Shown one piece after another: positions 38,001 to 49,919 of a stretch of 64,000 bases of DNA. Below the pieces are notes generated by a model that made no database searches, was not told the DNA's origin, and worked only from the letters and a program-made list of their open reading frames with translations. Source of the stretch: Pogona vitticeps (Eukaryota; Chordata; Lepidosauria; Squamata; Agamidae); assembly GCF_051106095.1 (NCBI RefSeq), contig NC_135789.1, positions 25,727,264 through 25,791,263 on the forward strand, read 5' to 3'. Made by a program: the position numbers and the translations under genes. How positions within the stretch are numbered: position 1 is the first letter of the stretch; each line of letters starts with the position of its first letter.

Positions 38001-41000
38001 TAAACTGAGAGAAAGAGAGAGAGATCCACATTTCTCTGCACATGAAGGGGTGTGCAGGTGAATCCTTCGTGGGCTCACCACTTGGTGGCCGGGCGGGCCA
38101 CGTGAGAGATGTGCGGAGGCTTTCGGAGGCGGCTCCCTCCTCCTCCTCCAAAGCCTGACGGGCCAGCTCGCTTCCTGCAGGGGCCACCTGCCTCGGTCCC
38201 ACGCAACCTGATGTGAAATAGGTCGCCATGAATATTTCACTCCGCTTGATGAAGAATTCATGCTGGCCTTCCGTTGGGGACCAGCCCGGATGGAGCAATT
38301 AGATGATTTCCCTCGTGGTGGTGGGTGAGGTGGGAGGCCTCGCGGCTGGCACCCTGCGTGGCCGTTGCTTTGCTGTGGCGCTCACCCCCACGGACCTCCC
38401 GTTTACCTACATGGCAGCTGAGGAACCATTCCCTCATCCTGCGTCAGGGAGCATAGAGTCCCGCAGGGCAGTCCAGCCAGGCAAAGGGGCACCCCACAGC
38501 ACCCCGGTGGCCTTTGGCTTCTGAAAGTGCACATTTGGTTTCTGGACTAGGGAATGCCTCTTTCTAACCAGAGTGTGTCTGGGCATGAGCAGAGTGCCTC
38601 CGGGAATCCTGGGCAGCCGTAGCCATCCACTCCAGAGCGACGACTCCGACAGAGGGAACCTGGGTGGGGAGGAGAGAGCAAGGGCTGTGTTTTCAGGCTG
38701 TAACCTGCGATCCTTCTACTCCGGCCGCCTGTGGTCCCAGTGAAGCAGGAGGGACTGGTTCGGCCCACAGCGCCCGCTTGGCCGTGGGAGACAGGCTGTT
38801 GCTGAACTAGCTGCAGGACCTACATTTCATGGGTTACCCCTGCTGCTGGACCCCAAACGTCTTCTGGAGTGTGGGGGAGAGTGAATTCTGCAGCATGTTC
38901 TGCCTTTGGTTCCTTTCCTTTTTTTAAAAAAAGCATCCTGGCAGGGGGAAATCACAGGCGGGGGAGTTGAGGTCCTCCCCCCACCCGGATTCTTTGGAGC
39001 CAAAGGACTGCCAGTAAGAGATGGCAAAGTGGTGGTGGGGTTCAGCCTGGACCCCCCCTCCCTCTTCCTCCTTGCCTGCCCCCAGGGCCAGCCCCCTTGC
39101 ACGCTCTGTCATTAACCCTTCCTTCCCTTCTGCAGGAAGGGGACTCTCTGGGGACCCTGGAGAAGCTGTGCCGGCAGCTGACCTACCACCTGAGCCCCCA
39201 CTCTCAGTGGCGACGGCAGGGCAGCCTTGTCAAGAAGAAGCCACAGGCCTGGTGAGTGGCTGGCGTGGGTGGGGTGGGGGGAGGAAGGGAGTGGGGTGGG
39301 GGCCCCCGTTGAATGATGGCAGGCGACAACATCCTTGAAGGTCTCCTAGGATGAAGCAGGATCCTGATGGGTGTCCCACAGACCTCCTTCCCCCTGGGGG
39401 CCCGTCCCTCCACCAACCCATCATTTGAGGGCTGTTCCAGATGTTTAGGGAAGGCCCCCCCCCTTTTTTGTTGGTTTCCTTCAAATCATGCCGTGGTGGC
39501 AGTCATGGTGGCGGCGCAGAGTCTGGCCACGAGGGGTGGACCCCTCCAATGACGGGGCAGGTGGCACCGGTTGGCTTTATGGCCGCTCTGAGCGTCTCCC
39601 CTTTGGGTCCCCTGAGTCTAAGGGTAATCAGTGGGAAGGTTGGAGCGACTGGCCAGGCTGCAGCCATCGCCCCCCCAATCGGGTCCATGGCCCTGCCCCT
39701 CAAAATGCCCACCCTCCAGGCTGGCCCTGCTAAGACAGTGCCCTTTTTGCTGGGCATGCAACTCTACAGCCCTTGCTGAGGGGTGTGTGTGTGTGTGTGT
39801 GTGTGTGTGTTGGGGGGGCAGGAGACCCCCTCTCCCTTTTCCTCCCAGAGCCGACCACGACTTCTCCTCCAGGAGCCTCTCCCACCCCACCATTTCCCGC
39901 TCACTTGCCATGCCAGGCTTCCTTCCCTTCCTGGTGCTCAGGACCACCACTCCAGCCACTGGTGAGGCAGGATCAGGCCTTGCTGGTGCTGACCCCCCCC
40001 CCGGGGGGCCCAGGAGGTTGGCTGTGTTGGAAGGTTTGGGAAACATAAGCGGAAGGACAGGTGGGTCTGTTCTTAACGATTCGTGCTGTTGTTAATTAGC
40101 CGTCAAGTCCGTCAGTGCCTCTTGAATCCTAACCGGCTTTCCTCAAAGAGGAGGAGCGAGTGGCTGGGGCATTTCCCGGACTGACACCTCCTCCCCCAAG
40201 CCGTGATGTGGGGCGAAGGGTCCAGGGTTTTCTCTCGCTCATCCCGTATTTTTCTCTTCCTTTTATCATCAAGGAAAGAGACAAAGGTAGAAAAGTGTTG
40301 GAGGAGGGGATGAGTACTGGAAAGGTTTCTGGGTTCTGGGGAGGAAGAGGAGGAGGAGGAGGAGGAGGAGGAGGAGGAGGAAGGCCCCAGGAGAGCTGGA
40401 ACATCCCAACCCTATGGGGCCAGCTCCAGAGTCCTGAGCACCAGCCGCTCTGGGGAGGCAAACGAGGCTGCAGGTTGGGTTCTGCTCCTTTCCTGCCTGG
40501 CCTCCACCTGCCAGCCTCCGAACTCTGCATTAAGAGCATGTGTGCGTGTGTGGGCGGGTGAGTGCATCTGCGCTACCAAGCGGGATTATCACCTGGGGCG
40601 TCGGGCCCTCCCCCTCCCTCTGGCAGCTCCCGCTGCTCGCAAAGGACGATTAAAAAAAACAAGAGATGAAAAAGGCGGTGACGCCTTTGGAGTCTGGGAA
40701 CTTGGCTGGCTGGGAAGAGGGCACACGCGCGTCTTGTCTCTCGGTCTGTCTGTCTGTCACTTTTCTGCAGGAGGGTGGCCCCCGCGTTGCCAGGCAGAGG
40801 ATGAGATGCCAGCTGGCGGAGGGGTGGCTCGCCTCCTCCCCCCTCTTCCTGTCCCCGAGGGAGATCCACAGCCTGTCCTCCTGCTAATTTTCGTTCAGAT
40901 TAACTGGAGATTAATTCCTGTTTGGCTTTCGCTGCCAGTCTGCTACGGAGGAGACTGGAAGCACGTTGATGTTTCCCTGGGCGTGGGAACACCCAGTCAC

Positions 41001-43333
41001 TGAGCGGAACTGGCAAGCCGGCGCGTCCCGTGCTTGTTTGCCAGTGTTTCGGAAAGGGGGGGGGCCTTACATTTGAGTATGAGGAAGGATTTCAGCAGCG
41101 TGCACGCCGCCTCTCAGTTGACCTTCCGTCTCCCCCGGTAACACAGGCCAGCAGTGCTTTTCCTGACTTGCTAAATGGGCAAATTGGGAAAAGCAAACCT
41201 GCAGACATGTACGGGTGTAGGTGGGTGCACACACAGAGGCCCCTCTTTGGAGGTTTAAGTGTTTTCCTACCTGCCAAGCAACCTGAACCCTGAGATCACA
41301 TGTAACCGGGAGACGTCCTTTTCGTAATTATTCTGCTTCACCTGTCCACACGTAGGAAGGGCTGTCTGCAAAACGTTGCCCTGAGCCTTCCAGCTTTCTG
41401 TTCTTCCCCTCGCAGGCGATGCGTGGATGGTGAGGGCGAGGGGAGACACCGAAGGCCGTGGTCATGGGGGACATCATTGAGGTCTTCTTCTGCCCTCCCT
41501 GCACGAAGAAGGTCCATCCCACAGTCACTCCGTGGAGGGGGCAGGGGTTGGGACGCTGAGGCCACCCGCGTGTGTGTCAGCCATCGTAGAGAAGGATCTG
41601 CCTTCCCTCCTCCTGCGGGAGGCCCCCTCGTGCTCCCCCTTCCTGGCACTCAGGTGTTCGTGGGCTTCCTGGTGTGCCACGGAGGGCACCTGGCCTGCCT
41701 GCATCCTCCCTGAGCAAAGAGGGGACCCTGGCTGGGTAGAAGCAGCCGTCCCCTCCCTGCCATTCTGTGCCAAAACTATTCTGCCCCCCCCCAGTTCTTT
41801 GGGTTGCTTCTTGTGGGTTGTGGAGAGAGGCTTTTTTTGGGGGGGGATGATGATCTCTTTGCATTCCAAGGGGGTTGGCTCAGGGGAGGGACCGCGATGG
41901 AAGGAGCAAGAAGTGTGGTGGAAGTGGTGCTCTGTTTGCCTCTGGGCTGCCCTTTCCAGGACCAGAAAGGTTTCTCCCTCCCCCCCCCCCCCCCAGAGCC
42001 AGACCAGACAAGACGGGGCTTTGCCATGATCCTGCCCTCCCTCCCTCTCCCTCCCCCTCCCTGCAGGCAAGGCGGCTCTGCTTGGTTCTTTCGTGTGAAG
42101 CGTGCAGCTTTGCCTCTTGGCAGGGAGGGGGGTTCAGACACACACGCACACACACACCCGCCCACGTAAAGCCATAAAGCAGGAGACGGGAGCCTCAGCC
42201 CAGGATGATGCTCAAGCGAAGGGCGGGCGGGGGCTTCTCTGCACGTCTGCTGCACCTGATCAGCAGAAGACTCCTCGGTGCTCGCTCGCTCTCTCTCTCT
42301 CCCAAAATCCCCTTAAGGGCACTGTCGGGCTTAGAAGTGTGTGGAGGCTTTGGCCCTCTTTCTCATGGGGGGGGGTCTTCCTAAGGGGGAGCACTGCCTC
42401 TTCCCAAAGTGGCCAGCTGGCAACCCTCTCTCCTCAGTCTGCTTGCCATCCAAACCCTGGCATTTAGGCTCCTATAAACTGAGCTCAGCCAGGATTTCAG
42501 GAAAGGGAAGAGAAATCTGTAAACCCCCCCCCCCCCCAAATTTATGCCAGTACCTGCATCAATTTCTCTTGGAGGCCGAGTTCCCAAGATATCACATGTA
42601 GGCTAACTATGAAATATAAATGTGCTTTCATGCTCATTCTGTTTGAGTAACGTAAATAGTTTTAATTGCTGGTTTAATCATTTAATAGCCTCCCTCCTGC
42701 CCTCCTCCTTCTTCCGGCAGCTTGAAAGCCCTCCTGGTGGGGAATCCTCAGGACCACACCGTGGATCTCTCGGGCATCCCGCTGACCTCCAAGGACTTGG
42801 ACCGGGTCATCTCCTACCTCCAGCACAGCGCGGCCTCCATCGAGAGCGTGGAGCTGTGCTTCACGGAGCTGACGGACGAGCTGTTCCTGCAGCTCCTCCC
42901 GGTGCTCAGCGCCCTGCCCTGCCTCAGCACCCTCTCCCTCAACGGGAACCGGCTGACCAAGGCTATCCTGCGGGACTTGACCGAAGCGCTGAAGGACCCC
43001 CGGAACTTCCCCAGCATGACCTGGATCGACCTGGGCAACAACGTGGACATCTTTTCCTTGCCGCAGCCCTTCCTGGTCAGCTTGAAGAAACGGTGCCCCG
43101 CGCAGGGCAACCTCCCCACCATTCTGGAGTTTGGGGAAAGCCAGGCCAGCGACTTGGAAGGCCCAGGGGACCTGCCGGCGGAAGGGGAGGAAGAGAGGAG
43201 CGACGGCGGCCCGGACGATGACGCCAGCCCCCACCACGTGCGGGCAGGCGAAGCCGTGGAGGTGAGCCTGGTGCCCAGCGGGGCCCCGGTGGGGAAGGAG
43301 ACGGAGGCTCGTCACGGGCTGCCTCAGACGTGA
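25341..43333 (+). CDS. LRRC75A: LRRC75A, leucine-rich repeat containing protein 75A (four exons)
   Basis: Coding exons: 25341-25655, 33860-33988, 39136-39251, 42721-43333. The lengths add to 1173 nt, 390 residues plus stop, longer than the roughly 344 I recall for human. It begins MGAKQTKAC, an N-myristoylation consensus (Gly2, Thr6) with a nearby Cys. A run of 14 glycines lies at about 56-69, then the conserved PPYHRRVG segment. Exon 2 encodes the highly conserved DLGMESTSLDDVLYRYASF block. Leucine-rich repeats are seen in exon 4 (LSTLSLNGNRLTKAIL, then MTWIDLGNNVDIFSL). The C-terminal tail is acidic and low complexity. The paralogue LRRC75B is the other candidate, but exon 2 and the human 17p context favour LRRC75A. 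The molecular role is not established. Confidence 0.93.
28662..28741. repeat. (TC)n microsatellite followed by poly-C
   Basis: About 34 uninterrupted TC units (28,662-28,729) run into a stretch of 13 C. A polypurine/polypyrimidine tract of this length can form triplex (H-)DNA and is likely to vary in length between individuals. Confidence 0.95.
30345..30470 (+). mobile_element. tRNA-head SINE with CR1-like tail (copy 3)
   Basis: A box GCTGGATAGCTCAGTGGGTA, B box GGAGTTTGATTCC, then GGGCTTGATGATCCATAGGG. Same family as the copies at 13,960 and 14,088. It lies in LRRC75A intron 1. Confidence 0.68.
33268..33361. repeat. GC-rich minisatellite, about 4 units
   Basis: Units of about 20-30 bp built on GGGGGGGCTTCCTCCAGGGT, with TACTG linkers of varying length. 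The later units are almost identical. It lies in LRRC75A intron 1, about 500 bp before exon 2, and the G runs are able to form quadruplexes. Confidence 0.85.
35012..35051. repeat. (CT)n microsatellite
   Basis: About 20 uninterrupted CT units in LRRC75A intron 2. Confidence 0.95.
36828..36945 (+). mobile_element. tRNA-head SINE with CR1-like tail (copy 4)
   Basis: AACTGCTGGATAGCTCCGG as A-box region, a doubled B-box area (GATTCGATTCCAGGTTCGAT), then CCTTGACAGGGGCTGGACTT and TCTGCAGTTCTAAGG. The tail lacks the GATGAT run. It lies in LRRC75A intron 2. Confidence 0.66.
37322..37382. repeat. 22-bp tandem duplication closing into a 14-bp-stem hairpin
   Basis: Two copies of a 22-bp unit (TGTTCTAGATGTTGCAA...) differ at a single base (37,323-37,344 and 37,345-37,366). 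They are followed by an inverted copy, so that AGATGTTGCAAGAA (37,329-37,342) pairs perfectly with TTCTTGCAACATCT (37,369-37,382). Confidence 0.9.
39783..39811. repeat. (TG)n microsatellite
   Basis: About 14 uninterrupted TG units followed by a G run, in LRRC75A intron 3. Confidence 0.95.
40341..40383. repeat. (GGA)n microsatellite
   Basis: About 13 GGA/AGG units, purine only on this strand, in LRRC75A intron 3. Confidence 0.95.
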
Positions 43334-45075
43334 AGGGTGGCTGTCCTCCCCCTTGCCCAAGGTGGCCCATCGGGTCCCTCAACAGCAGCGGGGGAGCGTG
43401 GCCCAGCAGGGTGAGGAGCCACAGACCCGTCGGTGGGAATTCTTGTAGGACCCAAACATTGGAGGGGGGAACGAGGTGGCAGACCACAGCGCAGGGCGGT
43501 GCTAAGGGAGGGACTTGGCCACAGGAATGAAGCGAGAGCAGATCTGTGGGAGGCATTGAGCCCTTGGGGGTCTGGAGAGGGCACATTCCACGCTGGAGGT
43601 CACCGATGCTCCCAAGCAATTTGCCACGCAACAGGAGAGGGGGAACGACACCACTGTGGGGGGGGGCGAGCGCTTTGTCTTGTGGAGGGACTCCCCATGA
43701 TCTCCAGCCCTTCACCCGGGGGTACGTATTTGCCGTGCAGCTTTCTTTCCCCTCTCGTTGCAGAGGGAAGACCGGGAAGTTTGGTTTCCGCCTTGAGGAA
43801 CAAGGGTTTTGAGTGGACTTTTCAGGATAGGATCTCCACTTTTGGGAAAATGCAAGAGGAGGTGGAGGGAAGGCAATACAGGCAGAGGGCCCCCAGCAGA
43901 CTGATGGAGGGTTCCCTCCGATGAAATGCAGAGAAACACACAGTCTGCACTGGCCCCGGCATTCTGGGAGGTGGGCATGGGGAGCTTTTTTCCATGGTTT
44001 TGGCCTTTCTTTCGCTGTGACAAGCAATGGAAGAGAGGACGCGGCTTGGCACGGAGCCTCCTGTTTTCTCTGTGACTGGTTTGGGTTCTTGCTTCTTTTC
44101 CCCATGAGGAGGAGGAAGGAGTCCCAGCCAATGGGGGGACAAGTCTCTCCGTTCTCCCGGCGGCCTGTGGAGGCAGAGAGCGGTGATTCCTCCCTCCCTC
44201 CTTTCTCAGTCATCCCCCATGAGGTACTCAGGTGCCGCCAGGGCTGTGTTCTAGGCCTTTCCTTGCCGGCCCCCTCCCAAACCCCAAACTTTGAGGGCGC
44301 TGCGGACAAAAGCAATCCCAAGGGCCTTTCCATATGAACCGGAGGCTGCCATGAGGAGGCGTTTTCCTTCCCTGAAAGAAAAGGGCCAGATCGCTTTCAA
44401 GCCGCCGAAGAACTCGGCCGTTCAGGAATTCTACCCGCTGGTGTCTCGTTTCTGTGCCCGTCTGCAACCCATGCTTTGAAACATCCCGTCCAGAGTGACC
44501 CTCCAACCCTGCCATGCTTAAGGCTCAGTGACGTCCAGTTTCCTCCTGGTTAGCATGTAACAAAACCTGTGTTTCTGTGTTTTCCGTCCCTCCTTGGCCA
44601 CAACAATTAAAAACCCTGGTTTGAAGTACGTAGAAGGGTTTCTCCAACGGATCATCACGGTGGGGTGAAACGAGAGGAAGGCTTCTCGCTCTCCTGGAGC
44701 ACAGAACTTGCCCGACGAGCCGTGAGGGAATGGAATGCCATGCTGATAGAGAGATGAGCAAGGGGTCCGCATCAGCTGCCAGGCGGGCACATCTGCGTGG
44801 TCAGAGGACGCATGAACCTGCAGCACCTGGGACAGAGTGCGAGTGCTGCCTTCCCTGTTCGCCATGTAGTTGGAGGAGGGGGACGTAGAGGCATTCAGGT
44901 TGCTAGGTTGGTGTTTTGTAGCCTCCCCTCCTCCTCCCCTCCTTCCCTTGAGCCCCACAGGCTTTGGGAGAAAGTTCCCTTGTGTCTCTGGGCTCATTTC
45001 TAAAACTATAGATGCCAGCAAGCTCACGTGTTGAAAAATGCCAGGCAAGAATAAAAAGAAACTTTATTTTATTTT
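43334..45075 (+). other. LRRC75A 3' UTR (end tentative)
   Basis: Non-coding sequence after the stop. AATAAA at 45,050-45,055, followed by a T-rich stretch, is the best poly(A) signal candidate and would give a UTR of about 1.7 kb. No repeat of note is seen in it. Confidence 0.5.
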
Positions 45076-45439
45076 AATTTTTACAAAAGGGGGACAAAAA
45101 CCTTTTGGCACCTTAAAGACTAAATGCTATGTTTTAATATCAGTTCACGTTTTAATATCAGTTAACTTCCCCCCACCCCCACCCTGAACTGGCCGTGCAT
45201 GCTGGCACAGATTAACCCAGCTACCTCTTTCTGCTTAAAAAACAAAACAAAAACGAGGAACCCCTTCTGCTGGATCCTGTTCAAACCACTGAACTCGAGA
45301 TAATGTAAAAAGAAACAGCCGCTGCAGGGATACCAATGTGATTGGAACCAGCACAGCCGTGACGTCTGAGGCGAGGATGGTGTGTGTGTGTGTGTGTGTT
45401 CTGCTCAGAGACGGGGCCAGCAAGACCATCAGCGTCTTT

Positions 45440-45510
45440 GAACGGCAGAGCTGGAAGGGACCCTATAAGATCATGGAGTCCAGCCCCTGTCAAGGAGGCC
45501 CTGTGAGCTC
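45440..45510 (-). repeat. CR1-type SINE/LINE tail, reverse orientation
   Basis: GCAGAGCTGGAAGGGACCCT, then GATCATGGAGTCCAGCCCC, is the reverse complement of the CR1-like tail found on the SINEs at 14,088 and 30,345. A (TG)n run lies just before it at about 45,379-45,399. Confidence 0.6.
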
Positions 45511-45999
45511 TTCAGTGGCCTCCATCGCCAGGGGTCAGGCCAGGCTAACCTCAGGGGCTGAGGAGGGTCCGCCGCTGAAGCACTGACACCTCCTCCTCCT
45601 CTCTTCCACCAGTCTGGCCTTCCCAGGGGAGCAGCAGCAGCTCCGTCGCTTTGGCAGTCCCGTAAGAAAAGCATCCACAAAGGAGTGAGCTCACTTTTGG
45701 CCACGGGCCACGCCTCTTTTGGGGCAAATCAGGGCCATTGCCAGTTTTCGGTCCTAGCCGGCCTTTTGTCAAGCACAGAGAAGCCTTTGCCTGCTTCGCT
45801 TGGCACCGTTTCTATTCTTCCTCCTAGGACACTGACTTTTTTTTTAAAAAAAGGCTCTCTGTTCATGGGCAGGAGCTCAGAAAAAGAGGGGACAGAAGGG
45901 GACTTTCCGGGAGCTTAGATCCTTCCAGGTTGGGTTCCCCCGTCCCTTCTTGCTCCAGCATTCAGCACTAGAGGCTCTCTCGCCACCCGCCTGAAGATG

Positions 46000-48900
46000 C
46001 TGTTGGAGAAACTGGCCGTCCTGCAACATCTATGCGAGGAGTTCGCCTCGGAGGGCCTGCAGTGCCAAATGGGGCAAAAACAAAACAACAACACAGAAGA
46101 CAGTGGCTAGTAAAGAAGAAGGGAAAAAGTGTGTGTGTGTGTGGGGGGGGATGAACCAATAACCTGTACAAAGAAGCAAGAACCAAAGACCAATTCACTG
46201 CCAGTTTATATATTTATTTAAAATAAAACCAGTTAAGCCCATAAAGCTTTTTTTGGGGTGGGGCGGGGTGGGGGAGAATAAATCCTGTCCCCTTGGAGAA
46301 ACAGGCATCCTCTGGTGGCCTCTCCCTCCTGTGAAACCAGCTTGGCATCCGAGGGGCTTGCCTTGTGACGCTCTAGCCTGCGGGAGTCAGAGGGCCGGTC
46401 CTCCGCCCCGCCTCTTCCTAGAGCGCTGTGCTCCTTTGGGTGGCTTTTCCCGGGCGGTTGCCAGGGCGATGTGTTTAGCATCCAGGAAGTGTTGGGCAGG
46501 CCCTCCGAGACGAAGGGCTAGAGGGGACACCTCCGTGGGAGAGGCTCTCCTTCCCCTTCCTCCTCTCCCCCCCCCCCCCGTCTAGCCTTTTGCCAGCAAG
46601 GGGCAAAATGAAAATTCTAAAAGGCAAGGGTAGGCATTTTGAAAGCCTCTGTGCATGCACAGAGTGCCGGTGGTTCAACTCACCATTACAGTGGCCGGTA
46701 ACATTGGCCTTGGGTGTTAAGATCATCCTTTCTCTTGGCCCCATCATCTTCACAGGCGCATCTGATGGGGACACAGGGCAGGGCCTCCTCTGTGGCTGCT
46801 CCTTTAGACTCTGGAACTCCCTGCCACTGGAAGCTTGACCGACCCGTCTTTGCTCTCCTTCTGCAATCAGCCAAGGCTTTCCCTGAATGACAGGCAACCT
46901 GAATGGGTGTTTTTTTAATGAATTAATCGTTTTACCTTACTGCTTTGAATGTATTTTTAGTGCTCCTTGTATTTTCTGTGTCTCAGAGTGGTATTTACCG
47001 GTTCCTTTTTAATACTTGTTTTTTGCTTTAATATTGTCTTTTACTGCAGTTCTTCGCTTTAAATGTTGTCTTTTCACGTTTTAAATGTTGTCTTTTCATG
47101 ATGTAAACCACTGTTAGATACTCACTGTTTTCAGCTTTAAATATTGTCTTTCAAGGATGTTAAGCCGCGGTGGGTCCTTTTTTAAGGAGAAAGGTGGGGT
47201 AAAAAAAAGAAGTAAGTAAATAAATAAATGTAGAGACGCCTTTCCCGCTTGCCCCTCTATGCCCACCCAACTCAGGGTGGAGTCCCTAACCGGACCTTCA
47301 TGAGGACTTCCCTCCTTCACTCCACCCCCAATAGAAAGTGTGGGGCAGGCCTCTACTTCAAGTTCCTTTTATTTTAATTGTGTAATAGCATCATCCCGCC
47401 TGGGCAGGAGAGCGACAGGGAACATATAGTTCCAGTGCAGCCCAAGGAAGCGTCTGGGGACCCCGTTGCCCTCCGCCATGGTCCTTGCAGGCAGAGAAGG
47501 CATTTCGGTTTTTTTCTCTTCAAGCGGCAGGTAAACACCTTTGCTCCTTTACTTGATTTATCCAAATAGTTTAAGCAGCAGTGCTTCTAAGTGGGGTGTA
47601 AAGAACATGCTGGCTGGGATTCTGGCTGTTGTAAAGACGCGATGTTTCAGAACTCAGATCATTATTTTTTCTGTATTTTAAATTATTATTTTCCCCTTCT
47701 TATTTTGCTCATCCAGCATGGAGAAGGGGGAAGGAGCAGTATTTCAGTTTAAAGCTTCAAGGCGACAAATGGTATTGAATCAACCTTTTGGTTGTTGCTT
47801 CTTTATACTGCTTTTTATTGGTCCCCTCTTCTTTTTTTTTAGTCAGCCACTTTTTTTAGCAGCCAAATTGTAATGGCGATTTTAAACTGTTGCAATTTCC
47901 CTCTTAACTAGGCCTTAGTATTTTAAAGGAGAGCATTTACGCAGATGTAATACACCCTGCTTGGTAGTTGGAGCCTTTGTGGTGACCAGACTCCCCTCCC
48001 TTTAGTAGAGAAGAAATGGAAACAAACCCCAAACCCCTCTGCATTTTTTTTATTTTGAGGGTTTTATCTTTTGGAATTGTAAGTGCTTTGGGGCAGAGAC
48101 CTCCTTATCTTTTAATTCAAGTGTGAAGCAAGCTCTGTCTCGAACCTTGTAAAAGTTTCCGGGGAAACAGCACAAGTGTCACCCTTTGCAAAGAGAAAAG
48201 TAGGGGGGGGGAGTGCATTATTCTTCTACCGATACCTAGTTAAAATAGGAGATTAGAACCATTTAAAATCACAATTGTAAGTGGCAGGTAAAGCAAAAAA
48301 AAAAGGGGGGGGAGTAGAACTAATAAATACTTGTGTAAATAAGTAGCAACCAAAGACAAATTCAATAGGAGGTATCCAGAAAGCTTGAAAATAAGAAGAA
48401 GAATAAATGCATGGTGGGTCCTCCTTCCTGGCCCCTTTATCACTGCCTCCAGCCTGCCCTTTGGTGTGTGTGTGGAGGCAGCCCTTGAGCTTCCTTTTCC
48501 TGCAGGGTGACCACAGTGGTGCATTTATCATCCAGGAAGCGGTGGGGAGACTTACCTCCTCTGGGAGAGGCTGTCCTGCTATTTGTCCTTCCCGGTGTTT
48601 CTGGGGGGGTGCATCCTAAGTCATCTTTCACTGCAAAGAGAACATCTCCTAGAAGCTAGGCCACCTGACCTGGCAGGATTTCTTCCCCCCCCCCCCCCGG
48701 GTGGTGGTGGTCTATTATGGGCCCCTCTGCCCCAGTTGGATCAGAGTGGAACAAAAGGATCCTTGGGCTTTTTAGAACTTCCCAGCACTTTCTATTGGGA
48801 GTGGATGGAAGGAGGGAAGTCCTCATGAAGGTCCAGTTAGGGACTCCACCACGAGTTGGGAGCAGACAGGGGGGGGCTCGCCCATGACATACTGGAAAGT

Positions 48901-49915
48901 CCAGTAAAAAAAAAAAGGATTGATTCATCTCTCTCTCCACACACACACCCCATAGACAGTTAAGTCTGGGGTGGAACTTTGTAATCATCTGCCTCAAGTT
49001 TTATTAAAATAAATTAAATTATTTATTATTGTTATTTTGCTTGTCCAGCCGGGCGAAGGGAAGTATTTTTGTTTCCAGGTTCAAGGGGCCATTGAGTTGC
49101 TGCTTATTTATGCAGATTTTCCTAGCCGCCCCCCCTTTTCTCAGCCACTTGTACTTGTGATTTAGATCATTGTATTTCCCCCTCCTAACTAGGTATTAAT
49201 GAGATCATTTATGTGGATGCAAGACTTCCTCATTCATTTACATCACCTGGCACCCTCAGAAAACGACTGAACCCAGAAATGTCACTCGGTAATGGTGAAG
49301 GGGGTGGGTGGGTCTAGGATGTGGGTCTGTCATGTGCCCCTTCTTACTCTGCCCCATTTGGCCCTTTGTCGTCACTACGAATCATATATGGGAGGGATAA
49401 GACATTTTTATAAGTCACCCTATGAATTTTTTTAGGCTTCTGTGCATACACAGAGTTCCAGTTTTTAAACTCGCCATTACGATGACCGGTATTAATTCAG
49501 GTCTATGTGTAGACTCCCATCTCTCCCTCCACCCCCAATAGAAGATGCAGTCTGGTTCAAACTGCTTCAAGTTTAGTTTAATTAAATTGAATTTTAAAAA
49601 GAGCAACACTCCCCTATTTATAGTAACAATATTTTATTATTATTCTCCTCCTTCTCAGTACAGTACTGTATTAATAGTGGTATAGTAGTAGTCATCACAC
49701 AGTAACTGTAGGCACATAAAAACTCCTAAAACTTAATTAAAATAGGAAATTATAACTACAATTGCAAGTAGCTGATAAAGAAAAGGGGAGGGGAAATTGT
49801 CCATAAAAAGCAGTAGAAAAAAGCAGCCACCAAAGACTAATTCCATTCTATTCATCCTCACAAGACTTGGAGAAACAAAAAAAAGTACTGTACTGTACAT
49901 ACATGACTGTATTTG
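46000..49915. repeat. Knot of degenerate repeat copies in alternating orientation
   Basis: At least five related pieces: 46,080-46,570 (-), 47,255-47,990 (+), 48,220-48,870 (-), 48,940-49,700 (+), 49,720-49,910 (-). Shared landmarks are CTTCATGAGGACTTCCCTCC (47,298 region; reverse at about 48,810), CCCAATAGAA, a TTTGGTTG-TGCTTCTTTATACTG segment, and a TTAACTAGG end. A separate landmark, CTCTGTGCATGCACAGAG (46,648 region) and CTTCTGTGCATACACAGAG (49,439 region), recurs in direct orientation. The family is not recognised, and no coding capacity was seen. Confidence 0.65.
46690..47225 (+). mobile_element. L2-like LINE 3' end
   Basis: A short reading ending GCSFRLWNSLPLEA matches the end of L2-type polyproteins. 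Several TTTAAATGTTGTCTTTTCA-like units follow, then TTAAGCCGCGGTGGGTCC, GGAGAAAGGTGGGGTA and an (AAATA)n tail. It lies inside the alternating-repeat knot. Confidence 0.65.
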
Positions 49916-49919
49916 TGCT

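Larger units (their letters stand above)
33989..39135 (+). other. LRRC75A intron 2
   Basis: Holds a (CT)n tract at 35,012-35,051, a tRNA-type SINE at about 36,830-36,945 and a 22-bp tandem/hairpin at 37,322-37,382. An AT-richer segment at about 36,060-36,200 stands out from the GC-rich surroundings. No gene is seen. Confidence 0.55.
39252..42720 (+). other. LRRC75A intron 3
   Basis: Contains (TG)n at 39,783-39,811, (GGA)n at 40,341-40,383, and poly-C and poly-G runs. A short AT-rich patch at 40,885-40,920 has two ATTAA cores. No gene or preserved mobile element is recognised. Confidence 0.55.

Noticed and set aside
43077-44333. 418-codon minus-strand open frame over LRRC75A exon 4 and 3' UTR
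   Set aside because: Antisense of a confirmed exon, low complexity, no family resemblance.
45000-48500. snoRNA genes (SNORD49/SNORD65 lie near LRRC75A in human)
   Set aside because: I looked for C box (RUGAUGA) and D box (CUGA) pairs at the right spacing on both strands and found none convincing.
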